A stretch of 55,755 nucleotides of DNA from an uncultured Methylococcaceae bacterium (GTDB lineage Bacteria; Pseudomonadota; Gammaproteobacteria; Methylococcales; Methylomonadaceae), in the NCBI GenBank assembly GCA_903927955.1, contig CAIYOW010000137.1, positions 1 through 55,755 of the forward strand, read 5' to 3'. Made by a program: the position numbers and the translations under genes. The notes below the pieces were generated by a model that saw only the letters and a list, made by a program, of their open reading frames with translations, did no database searches and was not told the origin of the DNA. This document shows positions 35,941-44,840 of the stretch, in pieces. Each line of letters starts with the position of its first letter. Within the stretch, counting starts at the first letter, position 1.

Positions 35941-37542
35941 TCAGCGTTGATGCGCTAGCATCCGCTGTAAAGGGTTGTCCGGGTCGGATACGCTTGTGGG
36001 GAGTGGCTGATGCTCGGCACAGTGTGCAATCAGTTGTTCCAGTTGTTGGCAGTGTTGTTGATGTTGCAATGTCAGTGCGTTAAGGGCGTTTAACACTTCC
36101 CCATCTATCTGGTTTAGTGCGTTGGACAAGCCTTTATTAAGGCCACGCAAGGCGGATTTTTGTAAGGATGGCTGGCATTTTTTAAGGATAAAAAATGGGA
36201 TTAGCCAGGTCAGTGCGATCAATAAACTACTATGCACGGCAAAATCCACCCCCAAATATTGGCCGTGACTTTGGCTACTGGTGTAGTAGCCAGTAAACAC
36301 CTGATAACCTGCCCACGCCATTGCTGCCAGTGGCAATAGCACTTCCATAACATGCAGCAATTTTAGCAGCCCCCGCTGCACTACGTTGCCGGGGTTGGCA
36401 AGGGCTTGCCGTGCGCCGATTTCAGTGTGTTGCCGGATAAGCTGTGCAGCTATTGGGCGCAGCTGCCCCAACTGGTTTTTTAGCGGCGGGGTAGGGATGC
36501 CTAATGGGGCGGCGGCAATGACCAGTTCATCTAAGGCATCGTTAAAGCGGGTTTGCGCCCAATCATCCCATAACAGACCTTCAGTGCTTGCCCTGTTGTG
36601 TAAGTTGGCAGCCTGTTCAGCGTAGTGTAGGGCGGTTTGTTGTAATGGCCAAGCCAAGCCTTGTTGTAATAGCTTGCGGGTGATGGGCCATTGTTGTTGC
36701 CATAACAAGGACAGTTGTTGCCATGCCGCCCAGTTGCCCAATGCTTCCTGAAAATGCAGCAATTGTTGCTGCAGGTCCTTGTTACGCGCTTGTCGCCCCA
36801 AGTGTTCCAGTTGCTTAAGGGTGTTTTGGTTAGCCAAGGCAATCAGCGTGGCTTGCAGCTCGGCATATTCATCACCACTGCCACCATTAGGGCAAACCGT
36901 TTTATAGATCAGCGGATTGTCGAAACCGGCTTGGTGCAGTTGTCGCCGGAAATCCAGGTATTGTTCGTCCTGTCCCATATCCCATTGGTTAAAGGCAAAC
37001 ACCCAGGCATGTTTGCCGCCTTCTGCCAGTAATAGCCGCCAAGCTTTGGCATCGCGGTAACGCTCTGGGCTGACCACGTAAACCAGCACATCAATATAGG
37101 GGAGCCAGCTTAACACCAGCTGTTGATTCGCGGATTCAACGCTGTCAAAATCAGGTGTGTCAATCCAGATCAGCTGCTGTTTGCTGGCATCGTTGTGGCC
37201 GGCAATGCGGATTTGCGCCAGCGGGAATTGTTCGGGCAGGCCCTGCAAATTGACGCTTTGATGATGGTATAAGGTGACTTCGCGCGAGGTGGGGCGCACT
37301 ATGCCCGCTTGGGCAACGGCTTGTCCGGCTAAGCGGTTTAGCAACGAGCTTTTGCCCACGCCAGTGCCGCCCATAAAGGCGACCAACAAAGGGCGAGCGC
37401 CTTCGCTATCGTACAGTGTGTTCGGTAAAGCAGGGCTGTTGGGCTTTGCCAAGGTGGTTTGTTGGCTCAGCCAAGCATTTTTTTGCGCCTGCTCCAGCCA
37501 CATTTCGGCTTGTGCAAGCAGCTTAGAGTAGTCGTAAGCCAT
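35941..37542 (-). CDS. Membrane-associated P-loop GTPase (dynamin-like or Era-like), second of a pair
   Basis: 533 residues. G1 is GGTGVGKSS, G3 is DTPDFDS and a G4-like motif is FNQWD. Two hydrophobic segments near residues 400-450 (VLLPLAAMAWAGYQVF and SSLLIALTWLIPFFIL) predict membrane insertion, as in bacterial dynamin-like proteins. The linker between them and the G domain is helical and glutamine-rich. The start overlaps the end of the upstream GTPase gene by 20 bases, so the two are translationally coupled. The shared DTPDFDS switch II implies they arose from one ancestor and may form a heteromeric GTPase. Confidence 0.75.
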   Translation of the reverse strand: MAYDYSKLLAQAEMWLEQAQKNAWLSQQTTLAKPNSPALPNTLYDSEGARPLLVAFMGGTGVGKSSLLNRLAGQAVAQAGIVRPTSREVTLYHHQSVNLQGLPEQFPLAQIRIAGHNDASKQQLIWIDTPDFDSVESANQQLVLSWLPYIDVLVYVVSPERYRDAKAWRLLLAEGGKHAWVFAFNQWDMGQDEQYLDFRRQLHQAGFDNPLIYKTVCPNGGSGDEYAELQATLIALANQNTLKQLEHLGRQARNKDLQQQLLHFQEALGNWAAWQQLSLLWQQQWPITRKLLQQGLAWPLQQTALHYAEQAANLHNRASTEGLLWDDWAQTRFNDALDELVIAAAPLGIPTPPLKNQLGQLRPIAAQLIRQHTEIGARQALANPGNVVQRGLLKLLHVMEVLLPLAAMAWAGYQVFTGYYTSSQSHGQYLGVDFAVHSSLLIALTWLIPFFILKKCQPSLQKSALRGLNKGLSNALNQIDGEVLNALNALTLQHQQHCQQLEQLIAHCAEHQPLPTSVSDPDNPLQRMLAHQR

Positions 37543-39265
37543 GGCGTTTTTCGCTTAGTTGGGATTGTGCAGAGTCGAGTTGTGCAGGGGTGATGCTAAA
37601 GTGGGCCAAATCGGGCAGTTGCTCCGGCAAGGCCATTAACGGTTGTGCTAGGGCATCCATAAATAGCTGTTGTTTAACAGTATTGAATTGCTGTTGTTTA
37701 AGCTCTTGCTCCACTTTGTGCAGATAGCCGCCTATTGCGCTTTCCGTCAATAAAGTGGTGATGGCCAGCATAGCGGGGGCAAGCAATAAATCATGCAAAC
37801 CAATACCGCCGGTATGTAAGGTGATAGCAATAGCGGCGGCATCGGCGGTTACACGGGTGGCACGCAAGCTGTTAAGGACAAACGGTTGTTCTTGTAATTT
37901 GAGGTACAAACTTTGCGCTGTTTTTTCGACATCTTGCTGAAAATCAGAGTGATAATGTTTTGCCGCTTGGCTGAAGCCTTGTAATAGTAGCGACCGCTGT
38001 TGCCTTAATAGACTGTTGCAAGCTTTCCACCAATGGCTATGGCGGCTTTGCTCGGTTTTGTCCATCAGCCGGTCAGCCAATTGAATCAGTAGATGTTCGG
38101 CAATCTGTTTGAGCAAAACAATTTCTTGGCTGCCCTCGGCAAGTGGATGGCGTTTGCGCGTCAGTTTCATCATTTGCCGCACCGGCCAAGTCATCGCTTT
38201 GCGTGCTCCGGTCAAAAAACCCGCTAGCCCTGGAATCTCCAGCAACACCGACAGTTCCGCTAGTGCCTGTTGGAAAGTTTCGTAATGGCGTGGGTGGTTG
38301 AGATAATCGCGCCGGTAATGCATCAGCCCATCGTTGAGCAGGTCATCGATGGTACGTTGCCATTCTGCCAATGCTTGATGCTCTTCCAAGACCGGTTGTA
38401 GCCAAGCTTGCCAATGTTTTTGTAGCAAAGCCTGTTCATAGCGGGCTTGTTTGCGGTGGTTGACTTGTTTGCACAGCTGTTTAAGCAATTGTTGGCTGCT
38501 GGCGGGCCAGATGGGCAAGCCCGATTGTTTGTGGTAGGTCAATGCGACCACTTCTGGGAAGGGGTCGGTTCGTGATTGTTGCCATTTGTCCTTAAGCGAA
38601 CCGATCAACAGCTGTTCCGATCCTTCAGCCATTTTATTCAAACAAATCAAGGTAGGCTGGTGCAAATCCTGCACTAGGGCCAGCATATCCCAAACCGTCT
38701 GGTCGGCATATTTTTCTTTACTGACCACCACTACCAGCACGTCAGCCAATGCGACAGCCCGTAGCACACCCTCTCGGTAAGTGGCGGAGTCTATCGAGTC
38801 AAAATCTGGCGTGTCCCATAGCACACAAGGAGGCAGCAGATTACTGGCGGCAGGGCTTTCGGTCAAGGCATAGCAATCATGGCGGGTATTGTCCAGTTGC
38901 TGGGCGGGTAGTTGTTGGAAGCGTCCAAAATAACGTTGTAAACCATTGTAACTACCGCTCAGCGGGATTCCGTGGCAAAAGCCTTGGGGGTGTTGGGTGT
39001 AGCCAGCCAACGGGCTGATGCCAGCCAGATTGTTGTTGAGCAAGACATTGGCCAGCGTGCTTTTGCCTGCTTGGGTGGGGCCTAGCAGGGTGATTTGCAG
39101 GGGCTGTTTGGCGGCTTGGCTTAGCCATTGGCCTTTACGGATAAACGCTTCCGCCAATAATAATTGCTCCACCCGCTTAGGATAATCGGTGCGGCCCTTT
39201 TCGTTGCCGGTGCGGTTTAACGCAGCTTGATAGCCTTGCTTTAATAATTGGATAAATTCAAGCAT
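37523..39265 (-). CDS. Membrane-associated P-loop GTPase, first of a pair
   Basis: 580 residues. G1 is GPTQAGKST, G3 is DTPDFDS (in LWDTPDFDSID), and the G4 position reads LNKMA rather than NKxD, which may weaken guanine specificity. A hydrophobic hairpin (AAIAITLHTGGIGLHDLLL and LAITTLLTESAIGGYL) lies near residue 500, and the rest is helical. The layout, a G domain followed by a long helical region with a membrane hairpin, fits bacterial dynamin-like or YfjP-like GTPases. It is first in the two-gene operon. The cellular role is unknown. Confidence 0.75.
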   Translation of the reverse strand: MLEFIQLLKQGYQAALNRTGNEKGRTDYPKRVEQLLLAEAFIRKGQWLSQAAKQPLQITLLGPTQAGKSTLANVLLNNNLAGISPLAGYTQHPQGFCHGIPLSGSYNGLQRYFGRFQQLPAQQLDNTRHDCYALTESPAASNLLPPCVLWDTPDFDSIDSATYREGVLRAVALADVLVVVVSKEKYADQTVWDMLALVQDLHQPTLICLNKMAEGSEQLLIGSLKDKWQQSRTDPFPEVVALTYHKQSGLPIWPASSQQLLKQLCKQVNHRKQARYEQALLQKHWQAWLQPVLEEHQALAEWQRTIDDLLNDGLMHYRRDYLNHPRHYETFQQALAELSVLLEIPGLAGFLTGARKAMTWPVRQMMKLTRKRHPLAEGSQEIVLLKQIAEHLLIQLADRLMDKTEQSRHSHWWKACNSLLRQQRSLLLQGFSQAAKHYHSDFQQDVEKTAQSLYLKLQEQPFVLNSLRATRVTADAAAIAITLHTGGIGLHDLLLAPAMLAITTLLTESAIGGYLHKVEQELKQQQFNTVKQQLFMDALAQPLMALPEQLPDLAHFSITPAQLDSAQSQLSEKRHGLRLL

Positions 39266-39394
39266 AATCGCTTAGCCTAGGGTTACAATGACTGACCATT
39301 TTTCTTTGTGTTTTGTAATCTGGCGTGTATAACAAGTGTAGGACTGTCTGTCTTAACATAACATGTATATATCATTGACATCGAGGTTATCCTT

Positions 39395-39838
39395 ATGAAA
39401 AAACTGCCTTTATTATTGCTTATTTTGGCCTTTACAAGTTTGGTGGCGTGCAGCAAAGGGCAAGAGATCAACGGCCACACCATGAAATCCGCTTATAAAT
39501 CAGTAAAAGGCCTAAAAAATCGCTTGGCGCCTGAAGTCAGGGTTGAGTTTGAAGTTGCTTTCTGGACAGTGCGTGATTCCATTAAAAGTGAGGATGAATT
39601 CCTGAAAACAGTGGATGGTAAAACCCCGTTGCAAGTGATAGAAATGGGCAAAGAAGTGTACCAGCAACGCAAAAGCACCGGCTTTAAAGCTTATGAGCAA
39701 TATATCAGCTGGGAAGATATGATCGGCAAATTCGGCAAGGAAAGAAGCGACCAGGAAAACCGTAAAAGCGTTGCCAAAAACAATGATAATGCTAAAGATA
39801 AAGCCAATGATGTATTGTATAAACTTGGCTCCATGTGA
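39395..39838 (+). CDS. Small lipoprotein of unknown function
   Basis: 147 residues. MKKLPLLLLILAFTSLVACS is a lipoprotein signal with a lipobox (LVAC). The mature part is charged and helical (VRVEFEVAFWTVRDSI, KTPLQVIEMGKEVYQQRK) and ends in a lysine- and asparagine-rich tail. It resembles the small DUF6694-type lipoproteins, but I am not certain. It is divergent from the GTPase pair and convergent with the DUF2959 gene. Confidence 0.7.
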   Translation: MKKLPLLLLILAFTSLVACSKGQEINGHTMKSAYKSVKGLKNRLAPEVRVEFEVAFWTVRDSIKSEDEFLKTVDGKTPLQVIEMGKEVYQQRKSTGFKAYEQYISWEDMIGKFGKERSDQENRKSVAKNNDNAKDKANDVLYKLGSM

Positions 39839-39892
39839 TCAGATGGCGGGGTGATAATCCCTGCATAGCTGCTTGTCAGGCAAATTGTTGAT

Positions 39893-39998
39893 GTAAATCC
39901 GTCCGTTCTGGGCAGTGCCGCTGTCTTGGCGAGTGTCCTAGGTGGTACGGATTTACGGTCAGACCAACCGCATTGGGACAATGTGCCAATGCGTGGTC
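39893..39998. repeat. Two hairpins between convergent genes
   Basis: Perfect inverted arms GTAAATCCGT (39893-39902) and ACGGATTTAC (39947-39956) enclose 44 bases. Immediately after, GACCAACCGCATTGG pairs with CCAATGCGTGGTC (39962-39998). The structures sit between the stops of the lipoprotein and DUF2959 genes. They could act in termination, but neither has a good T-run; a small palindromic element is also possible. Confidence 0.5.
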
Positions 39999-40001
39999 AA
40001 A

Positions 40002-40679
40002 TTACTGTTGTGGTAAGGCTTTTTGATCGACCAAGATGCCAACAAACTGATTGGCTTCCTTTATGGTTTGCTCCATTGCCTTGATCAATTCCGAAATGTC
40101 CAGACTAATTTCCAGAAACTCATTCTGTAATGCCGCAATGGCACGGGCATTGAGGTTATGCTTTAAATACAACACCTGGTCTTTAAACGCGGACAACACA
40201 GGGTGGATTTTCCCCTCGGCACGGCGCATCGCCTTTATCAAGCGTCCATAATTTTCTTTGGCATCCTTCAGTTGTTTTTTACTGTTGCGCTGCATAGTGC
40301 GGTTGCTGTATTCGCCCAATTCCTTTTCCCACTCCGCAAACAATGACGCACTGACCAGTTCTATGGCATCAATACGTTCGCTAACCGTGGCGGTTTTGAT
40401 GCAACAGAATTGGTACTGCCGATTCAGCAGCGTGTAACGGTGTTCCAGAGAATGTTCATTGACGGTCACCAAGGTCTTAAAGCGTTCCAAGGCATCTGCA
40501 AATTCATCACGGGTTTCCTGCAAGCTTTGGCAAGCCTGATCAACCTGCTGCACGACAATATCGCGTTTGGGTCTACCGACAGACGTTTTTGCCGTGTAAT
40601 AAACGCTGCGCACGTTTTTAGACAAAAACTGGCTAATCAGGTTGAATAAACGGGGGGGTATGTTGCTCGGATTGGACAT
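40002..40679 (-). CDS. DUF2959 family protein
   Basis: 225 residues, largely helical. The pattern SVYYTAKTSVGRPKRDIVVQQVDQA near the N-terminus, FAEWEKELGEYSN and LKDAKENYGRLIKAMRRAE in the middle, and HPVLSAFKDQVLYLKHNLNA toward the end match the DUF2959 family. Many members are lipoproteins; this one shows no clear signal peptide from the chosen ATG. The function is unknown. Confidence 0.8.
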   Translation of the reverse strand: MSNPSNIPPRLFNLISQFLSKNVRSVYYTAKTSVGRPKRDIVVQQVDQACQSLQETRDEFADALERFKTLVTVNEHSLEHRYTLLNRQYQFCCIKTATVSERIDAIELVSASLFAEWEKELGEYSNRTMQRNSKKQLKDAKENYGRLIKAMRRAEGKIHPVLSAFKDQVLYLKHNLNARAIAALQNEFLEISLDISELIKAMEQTIKEANQFVGILVDQKALPQQ

Positions 40680-40780
40680 GGGCGGCGTATTTTAGCGGTC
40701 TGATGGTTTATTATAAACGATAGCCCATCATTGCGTCATGATGTGCCTCATGAGGATTGGCTAGAAAGGCTGCAAAAACG

Positions 40781-41557
40781 TTATTTAAAAATCGCTTTAT
40801 CGCTATTTTTGCTGGAATCCAGGTTTTTTAACACCGATTTATCGGTAATGCCGGAAAATATGGTACCTGCCAAGTTGGCATGGGCAAAATTGACCGCTTC
40901 CAGTTTGCTGGCTGACAAGTCCGCACCGGCTAAATCCGCGCCTGACAAATCGGCGCCGCTCAAATCAACCCCAAACAACACGGAGTGGCTTAAGTTGGCG
41001 TTCTGCAAATTGGCAAAGCGCAACAAGGCACGGCTAAGATTGGCATCCGACAAATTAGCATGGCTTAAATTAGTGTTGTTCAGGCTCGCCCGCATCAATC
41101 CCATAGGCTGGTTTTGCATGTCCACCCCCCAATTGGCGTGGCTTAAATTGGCATGGCTTAAATCAGAGCGGTCGAGATTGGCAATAAACCGGCTGCCGCT
41201 CAAGTTGGCATAGCTCAAGTTCGCCCCGCCGATAGCCACCCCAAACACGCTAGTGTGGCTAAGGTCTGCACCTGACAGGTTGATTTTTGACATCACCGAC
41301 AAATCCAAATTAAGCCCCGATAGGTTGCTGCCAGTAAAATTAGTGCCGCGCAAATCCGCACCCCATAAATCGGCCTGCCGAAAATCCATGCCTGACAAAT
41401 CCAAATGGGCCAGATTTTTGCGGCGTAAATCTGCAGGGTGGGCTGTACTGGCACTAGCCAGCCGTTGTGCCACTCCGGTACGGTCAAGTTCGGCAGCCGA
41501 TGCTGACAGACTTGCTGCCAACATGAGTATGCTTAAGGAAAAGTTGTGGCGTTTCAT
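40781..41557 (-). CDS. Exported pentapeptide repeat protein
   Basis: 258 residues. The ATG at 41557 is preceded by AAGGAAT and starts a signal peptide (MKRHNFSLSILMLAASLSAS). The mature part is a run of A(D/N)LSX-type pentapeptides, for example ADLSHTSVFG and NLSHANLSDANLS, which fold as a right-handed quadrilateral beta helix. A longer frame from 41605 would add 16 residues before the signal peptide. Export to the periplasm sets it apart from the cytoplasmic gyrase-protecting Qnr type. Partner unknown. Confidence 0.85.
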   Translation of the reverse strand: MKRHNFSLSILMLAASLSASAAELDRTGVAQRLASASTAHPADLRRKNLAHLDLSGMDFRQADLWGADLRGTNFTGSNLSGLNLDLSVMSKINLSGADLSHTSVFGVAIGGANLSYANLSGSRFIANLDRSDLSHANLSHANWGVDMQNQPMGLMRASLNNTNLSHANLSDANLSRALLRFANLQNANLSHSVLFGVDLSGADLSGADLAGADLSASKLEAVNFAHANLAGTIFSGITDKSVLKNLDSSKNSDKAIFK

Positions 41558-41745
41558 TTGATATTCCTTAGAAACTTGAGAAGCTTGTAAATGTTTGTGG
41601 GTCATATTACCACCTAAAGCACACGGCTTGCTAAGATTGACTGGGTGAGTAAGGCGGCATTTTCAATGAATTGCCAAGCAAACATTCTATCAGCCAGCCT
41701 ATTCAGGTAAAATAGTTAAAAACAACCAACTTAACAAGTCAAGAT

Positions 41746-42684
41746 ATGCAAATTGTACTCGCCAACCCCCGTGGATTTTGTGCCGGTGTAGACCGGGCCA
41801 TAGAAATTGTAGACCAAGCTTTGGAAACATTCGGCGCCCCCATTTATGTGCGTCATGAAGTGGTGCATAACCGCACTGTAGTGGATGGCCTAAAGGCAAA
41901 AGGCGCGGTGTTTATTGAAGATATTGCCGATGTGCCCGAGGGTGCTTATCTGATCTTCAGTGCCCACGGCGTTTCCAAACAAGTACAACAAGAAGCCAAA
42001 GACCGTGATTTGACCGTGTTCGATGCCACTTGCCCATTAGTGACCAAAGTGCATCTTCAGGTAGCCAAACATGCCAAAGCCGACCGCGAGGTAATCCTGA
42101 TTGGCCATGCCGGACATCCCGAAGTGGAAGGTACGATGGGGCAATACGAAAAAAACAGCGATAAAGGCGGCATTTATTTGGTGGAAACCCCCGAAGACGT
42201 GGCTAAGTTGATCGTTAAAAATTCTGATAACTTAGCCTATGTCACCCAAACCACTTTGTCGATGACTGACACTAAGGTAATGGTTGACGCTTTGCGGGCG
42301 CGTTTTTCCGGTATCCAAGAGCAGAAAAAAGACGATATTTGCTACGCCACCCAAAACCGTCAAGATGCCGTTTCTACTTTATCGCAAACTGCCGATTTAA
42401 TCTTGGTGGTCGGATCGCCCAACAGTTCCAATTCCAACCGTCTGCGCGAGATAGCCGAGCAATTAGGCAAAGCCTCTTACCTAATAGACACGGCCAAAGA
42501 CATGCAACAAAGCTGGTTTGAGGGTGTTAACGTGGTGGGCGTGACCGCCGGTGCATCGGCGCCCGAAGTGCTGGTGCAAGAAGTGATCGAGCAGCTTAAG
42601 GCATGGGGCGGCGAATCGACCACCGAAAATGAAGGCATAGAAGAAAAAGTGGTGTTCTCATTGCCACGAGGTTTGAAACGATAA
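41746..42684 (+). CDS. ispH: 4-hydroxy-3-methylbut-2-enyl diphosphate reductase
   Basis: 312 residues. The first cluster-binding cysteine is in [13 protein letters not shown], the second in [12 protein letters not shown], and a third in [13 protein letters not shown], the three ligands of the 4Fe-4S cluster. HEVVHN contributes a conserved histidine. It makes isopentenyl and dimethylallyl diphosphate in the last step of the MEP pathway. The hslR gene follows after 7 bases. Confidence 0.96.
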   Translation: MQIVLANPRGFCAGVDRAIEIVDQALETFGAPIYVRHEVVHNRTVVDGLKAKGAVFIEDIADVPEGAYLIFSAHGVSKQVQQEAKDRDLTVFDATCPLVTKVHLQVAKHAKADREVILIGHAGHPEVEGTMGQYEKNSDKGGIYLVETPEDVAKLIVKNSDNLAYVTQTTLSMTDTKVMVDALRARFSGIQEQKKDDICYATQNRQDAVSTLSQTADLILVVGSPNSSNSNRLREIAEQLGKASYLIDTAKDMQQSWFEGVNVVGVTAGASAPEVLVQEVIEQLKAWGGESTTENEGIEEKVVFSLPRGLKR

Positions 42685-42691
42685 GCTGATT

Positions 42692-43090
42692 ATGGCTTTA
42701 ATTGCCCCAGAATCGCTGCGTTTGGACAAATGGCTGTGGGCGGCGCGGTTTTATAAAACCCGCAAGCTCGCCGCCGATGCCGTGGATGGCGGTAAAGTCC
42801 ACGTCAACAAGCAACGCAGCAAACCCAGCAAAGAAATTCGCGTGGGTACGGAATTGGCTATCAGTAAAGACAGCTACCGTTGGGATATTACCGTGCTGGC
42901 ATTAAGCAGCCAACGCCGACCCGCCAAAGAAGCGGTGTTGTTGTATGAAGAATCCGCCGAAAGCCATGCCAAGCGGCAAGCGCAAATACAATTGGAACGC
43001 GAGCAGAAAGTATTATTTGCGGGGATAGACGAGTCACACCGTCCTAACAAGAAAGAGCGGCGGTTGATTCATCGGTTTAAGGAAGGTTGA
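42692..43090 (+). CDS. hslR: Ribosome-associated heat shock protein Hsp15
   Basis: 132 residues. An S4 RNA-binding domain (LRLDKWLWAARFYKTRKLAADAV, GGKVHVNKQRSKPS) is followed by a basic C-terminal tail (RPNKKERRLIHRFKEG), the layout of Hsp15/HslR, which binds stalled 50S subunits carrying nascent chains. It probably shares a transcript with ispH. Remnants of a toxin-antitoxin pair start right after it. Confidence 0.92.
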   Translation: MALIAPESLRLDKWLWAARFYKTRKLAADAVDGGKVHVNKQRSKPSKEIRVGTELAISKDSYRWDITVLALSSQRRPAKEAVLLYEESAESHAKRQAQIQLEREQKVLFAGIDESHRPNKKERRLIHRFKEG

Positions 43091-43132
43091 ACCCAAGATT
43101 TTTTCAATATTTTTTAAACATGAAATCTTATT

Positions 43133-43426
43133 ATGTCGATACAACGCAAAACCATTACCATCACCGATCAAATGGAAAGCTGGGTAAAATCCCAATTGAC
43201 TCAGGCAAAACGGTAATCAGAGCGAGTATTTTCGAGCCATTGTGCGCCGAGACCAGGAAACGGGGAAAGCAGACACGCACCTTCGGATTGTGTTCGATGA
43301 AGCTGAATCCAGTGGCGAAAGTGACCAAATATCTGGGATGAAGTTGAAGCTCGTCCTTGCCGCAAATTAATGGCTAATTTTCGATTATCAAAACGCACTG
43401 AGAAAGATATTGAAAATATTGCGGTT
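43133..43426 (+). pseudogene. Decayed ParD antitoxin and truncated ParE toxin
   Basis: The ATG at 43133 opens MSIQRKTITITDQMESWVKS, the typical ParD start, but stops after 27 codons at 43214. The next frame then gives GNQSEYFRAIVRRDQE, and near 43331 the third frame gives IWDEVEARP, both ParD C-terminal features, so at least two frameshifts are present. An ATG at 43370 opens MANFRLSKRTEKDIENIAV, a ParE N-terminus, which is cut by a palindromic element at about 43427. Neither protein can be functional. Confidence 0.75.
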
Positions 43427-43428
43427 GG

Positions 43429-43492
43429 ATGCAGCGTAGCGCAATCGCGGCCTTCCTGCCACGGAAGTGTGCCGTATTCCGCTACGCTGCAT
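43429..43492. repeat. Palindromic (REP/MITE-like) element ending the parE remnant
   Basis: Perfect 13-base arms ATGCAGCGTAGCG (43429-43441) and CGCTACGCTGCAT (43480-43492) continue inward with mismatches (AATCG versus AATAC) around an inner CTTCC/GGAAG hairpin. The element starts right where the parE remnant loses its family sequence, so it is probably an insertion. It carries no coding capacity. Confidence 0.7.
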
Positions 43493-43506
43493 ACAGCCTA
43501 CATTTT

Positions 43507-43872
43507 TTATTTCTTGATAATCACCTTATCATCAATCACCAATTCAGAAATACCACCCAATGACGCTTTCAGCGTGCAAGATGCATTTTTAAAGCCGCCG
43601 GTCTTGCTATTTTCGCCCACCCATTTCAGGGTGAGATAAGTTTCTTTGTCGCTCAGGGTTTCTGAAGGAAAATAGACCTGTTCGCCGGTTTCTTTTTTGA
43701 TGGCGACAGGGCATTTGTCACCCGCCATTGTTTGCATGGCAACATAATTTCTAATGGTCGCCGCCGCTTCTTGTTGGGCCGGGGTGGCTTCTTGCTTGCT
43801 TTGCCAAACCAAAACAAACCCGGCTATTATAACACCGGCAACCGCTAATATAATCTTCTGAATTTCTGGCAT
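43507..43872 (-). CDS. Single-span membrane-anchored protein of unknown function
   Basis: About 121 residues. AGGAGAACGACA precedes the ATG at 43872. The N-terminus has one membrane segment (IILAVAGVIIAGFVLVW), and the remainder should lie in the periplasm, with two cysteines (in AGDKCPVAIK and NASCTLKAS) that could form a disulfide. Homology is not recognised. It lies on the minus strand after the HicB-like gene and before the palindromic element. Confidence 0.65.
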   Translation of the reverse strand: MPEIQKIILAVAGVIIAGFVLVWQSKQEATPAQQEAAATIRNYVAMQTMAGDKCPVAIKKETGEQVYFPSETLSDKETYLTLKWVGENSKTGGFKNASCTLKASLGGISELVIDDKVIIKK

Positions 43873-43956
43873 TGTCGTTCTCCTCGGGTTTATAAGTGCC
43901 ACTGCTGTGGCGTTTTTTATAGTGTTATTAAGGTTATTACTAGTTATTTTAAAGCG

Positions 43957-44217
43957 CTACGCCATATTAAGCATTTTATTCGCATAATCTTTACCGGTTG
44001 TTGCCGGAGGCAAAATTTTGCCGCTTTGTATATAACATTCAATAGTTTCATCAACAATTTCACAAAGCTCAACAAAAACCTGTTGTTCATCATCACCGTG
44101 ACAGCCTGCATAAAAAAGCCCAGGGCAACTGCCAACAAAGCACTGGTCTTCATCCGACCATTCAACAATTTTTACATAACGATGTTTTTTATTCACGACC
44201 AAAATGCCCGCAGCCAT
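43957..44217 (-). CDS. HicB-like antitoxin domain protein, orphan
   Basis: 86 residues. RYVKIVEWSDEDQCFVGSCP and GLFYAGCHGDDEQQVFVELC have the HicB partial RNase H-like pattern. No HicA-like toxin frame is found on either side. The gene begins 5 bases after the cobO stop, so the two probably share a transcript. A role as a stand-alone regulator is possible but not shown. Confidence 0.72.
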   Translation of the reverse strand: MAAGILVVNKKHRYVKIVEWSDEDQCFVGSCPGLFYAGCHGDDEQQVFVELCEIVDETIECYIQSGKILPPATTGKDYANKMLNMA

Positions 44218-44222
44218 CTAAT

Positions 44223-44759
44223 TTAAAACTCTATGCCTTGCTCGGCTTTAATCCCTTGCTCAAAAGCGTGCTTGATTTTAGTCATTTCTGTCACAGTATG
44301 CGCCAGTTCGATCACTTCCGGTGGTGCATTGCGACCTGTTAGCAGCAAATGTAGCCAAGCTGGTTTTTCCTCGCGGACAAATTGGGCAATTTCACTACCA
44401 CTTATCCAGTTATAGCCGCAACAATAGTTGATTTCATCCAGCAACACCATATCAAACTCGCCGGAACGGATTTTTGCTTTGCTGAACTCCCATATTTCGC
44501 GGCTGGTTTTAATGTCCTGCTCGGGGTTTTTAGTGTCCCATGTGAAGCCATCGCCCAAATTGTGCCACTCAATATTGTCAAACTTTGCCGCTGCCTTTTG
44601 TTCGCCGGTCTGCCATTGGCCTTTAATGAACTGGATAACGCAGACTTTCATACCCCAACCCGCAGCACGGAACACCATGCCCAAAGCCGCTGATGATTTG
44701 CCTTTGCCTTCCCCAGTGTTGACCATCACCAAGCCTTGCCGCCGTTCTCTAGGTCTCAT
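44223..44759 (-). CDS. cobO: Cob(I)yrinic acid a,c-diamide adenosyltransferase
   Basis: 178 residues. The P-loop is MVNTGEGKGKSSAALGM and the conserved segments VIQFIKGQWQTGE, WDTKNPEQD and MVLLDEINYC identify the CobO/BtuR/CobA family. It adds the adenosyl group to the corrinoid cobalt during cobalamin synthesis or salvage. No other cobalamin gene and no cobalamin riboswitch is seen nearby. It is divergent from hemL; both enzymes belong to tetrapyrrole metabolism. Confidence 0.94.
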   Translation of the reverse strand: MRPRERRQGLVMVNTGEGKGKSSAALGMVFRAAGWGMKVCVIQFIKGQWQTGEQKAAAKFDNIEWHNLGDGFTWDTKNPEQDIKTSREIWEFSKAKIRSGEFDMVLLDEINYCCGYNWISGSEIAQFVREEKPAWLHLLLTGRNAPPEVIELAHTVTEMTKIKHAFEQGIKAEQGIEF

Positions 44760-44840
44760 GCCAGTATCCTTTCAATCTATAGGGCATTATTGTTTAATGG
44801 GGGCATTTTAACGCATTACCCCCTTTCCTTCATGACAAAC

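Noticed and set aside
43087-43341. 84-codon plus-strand frame after hslR
   Set aside because: It is in the wrong frame; the real signal in this stretch is the ParD remnant in neighbouring frames.
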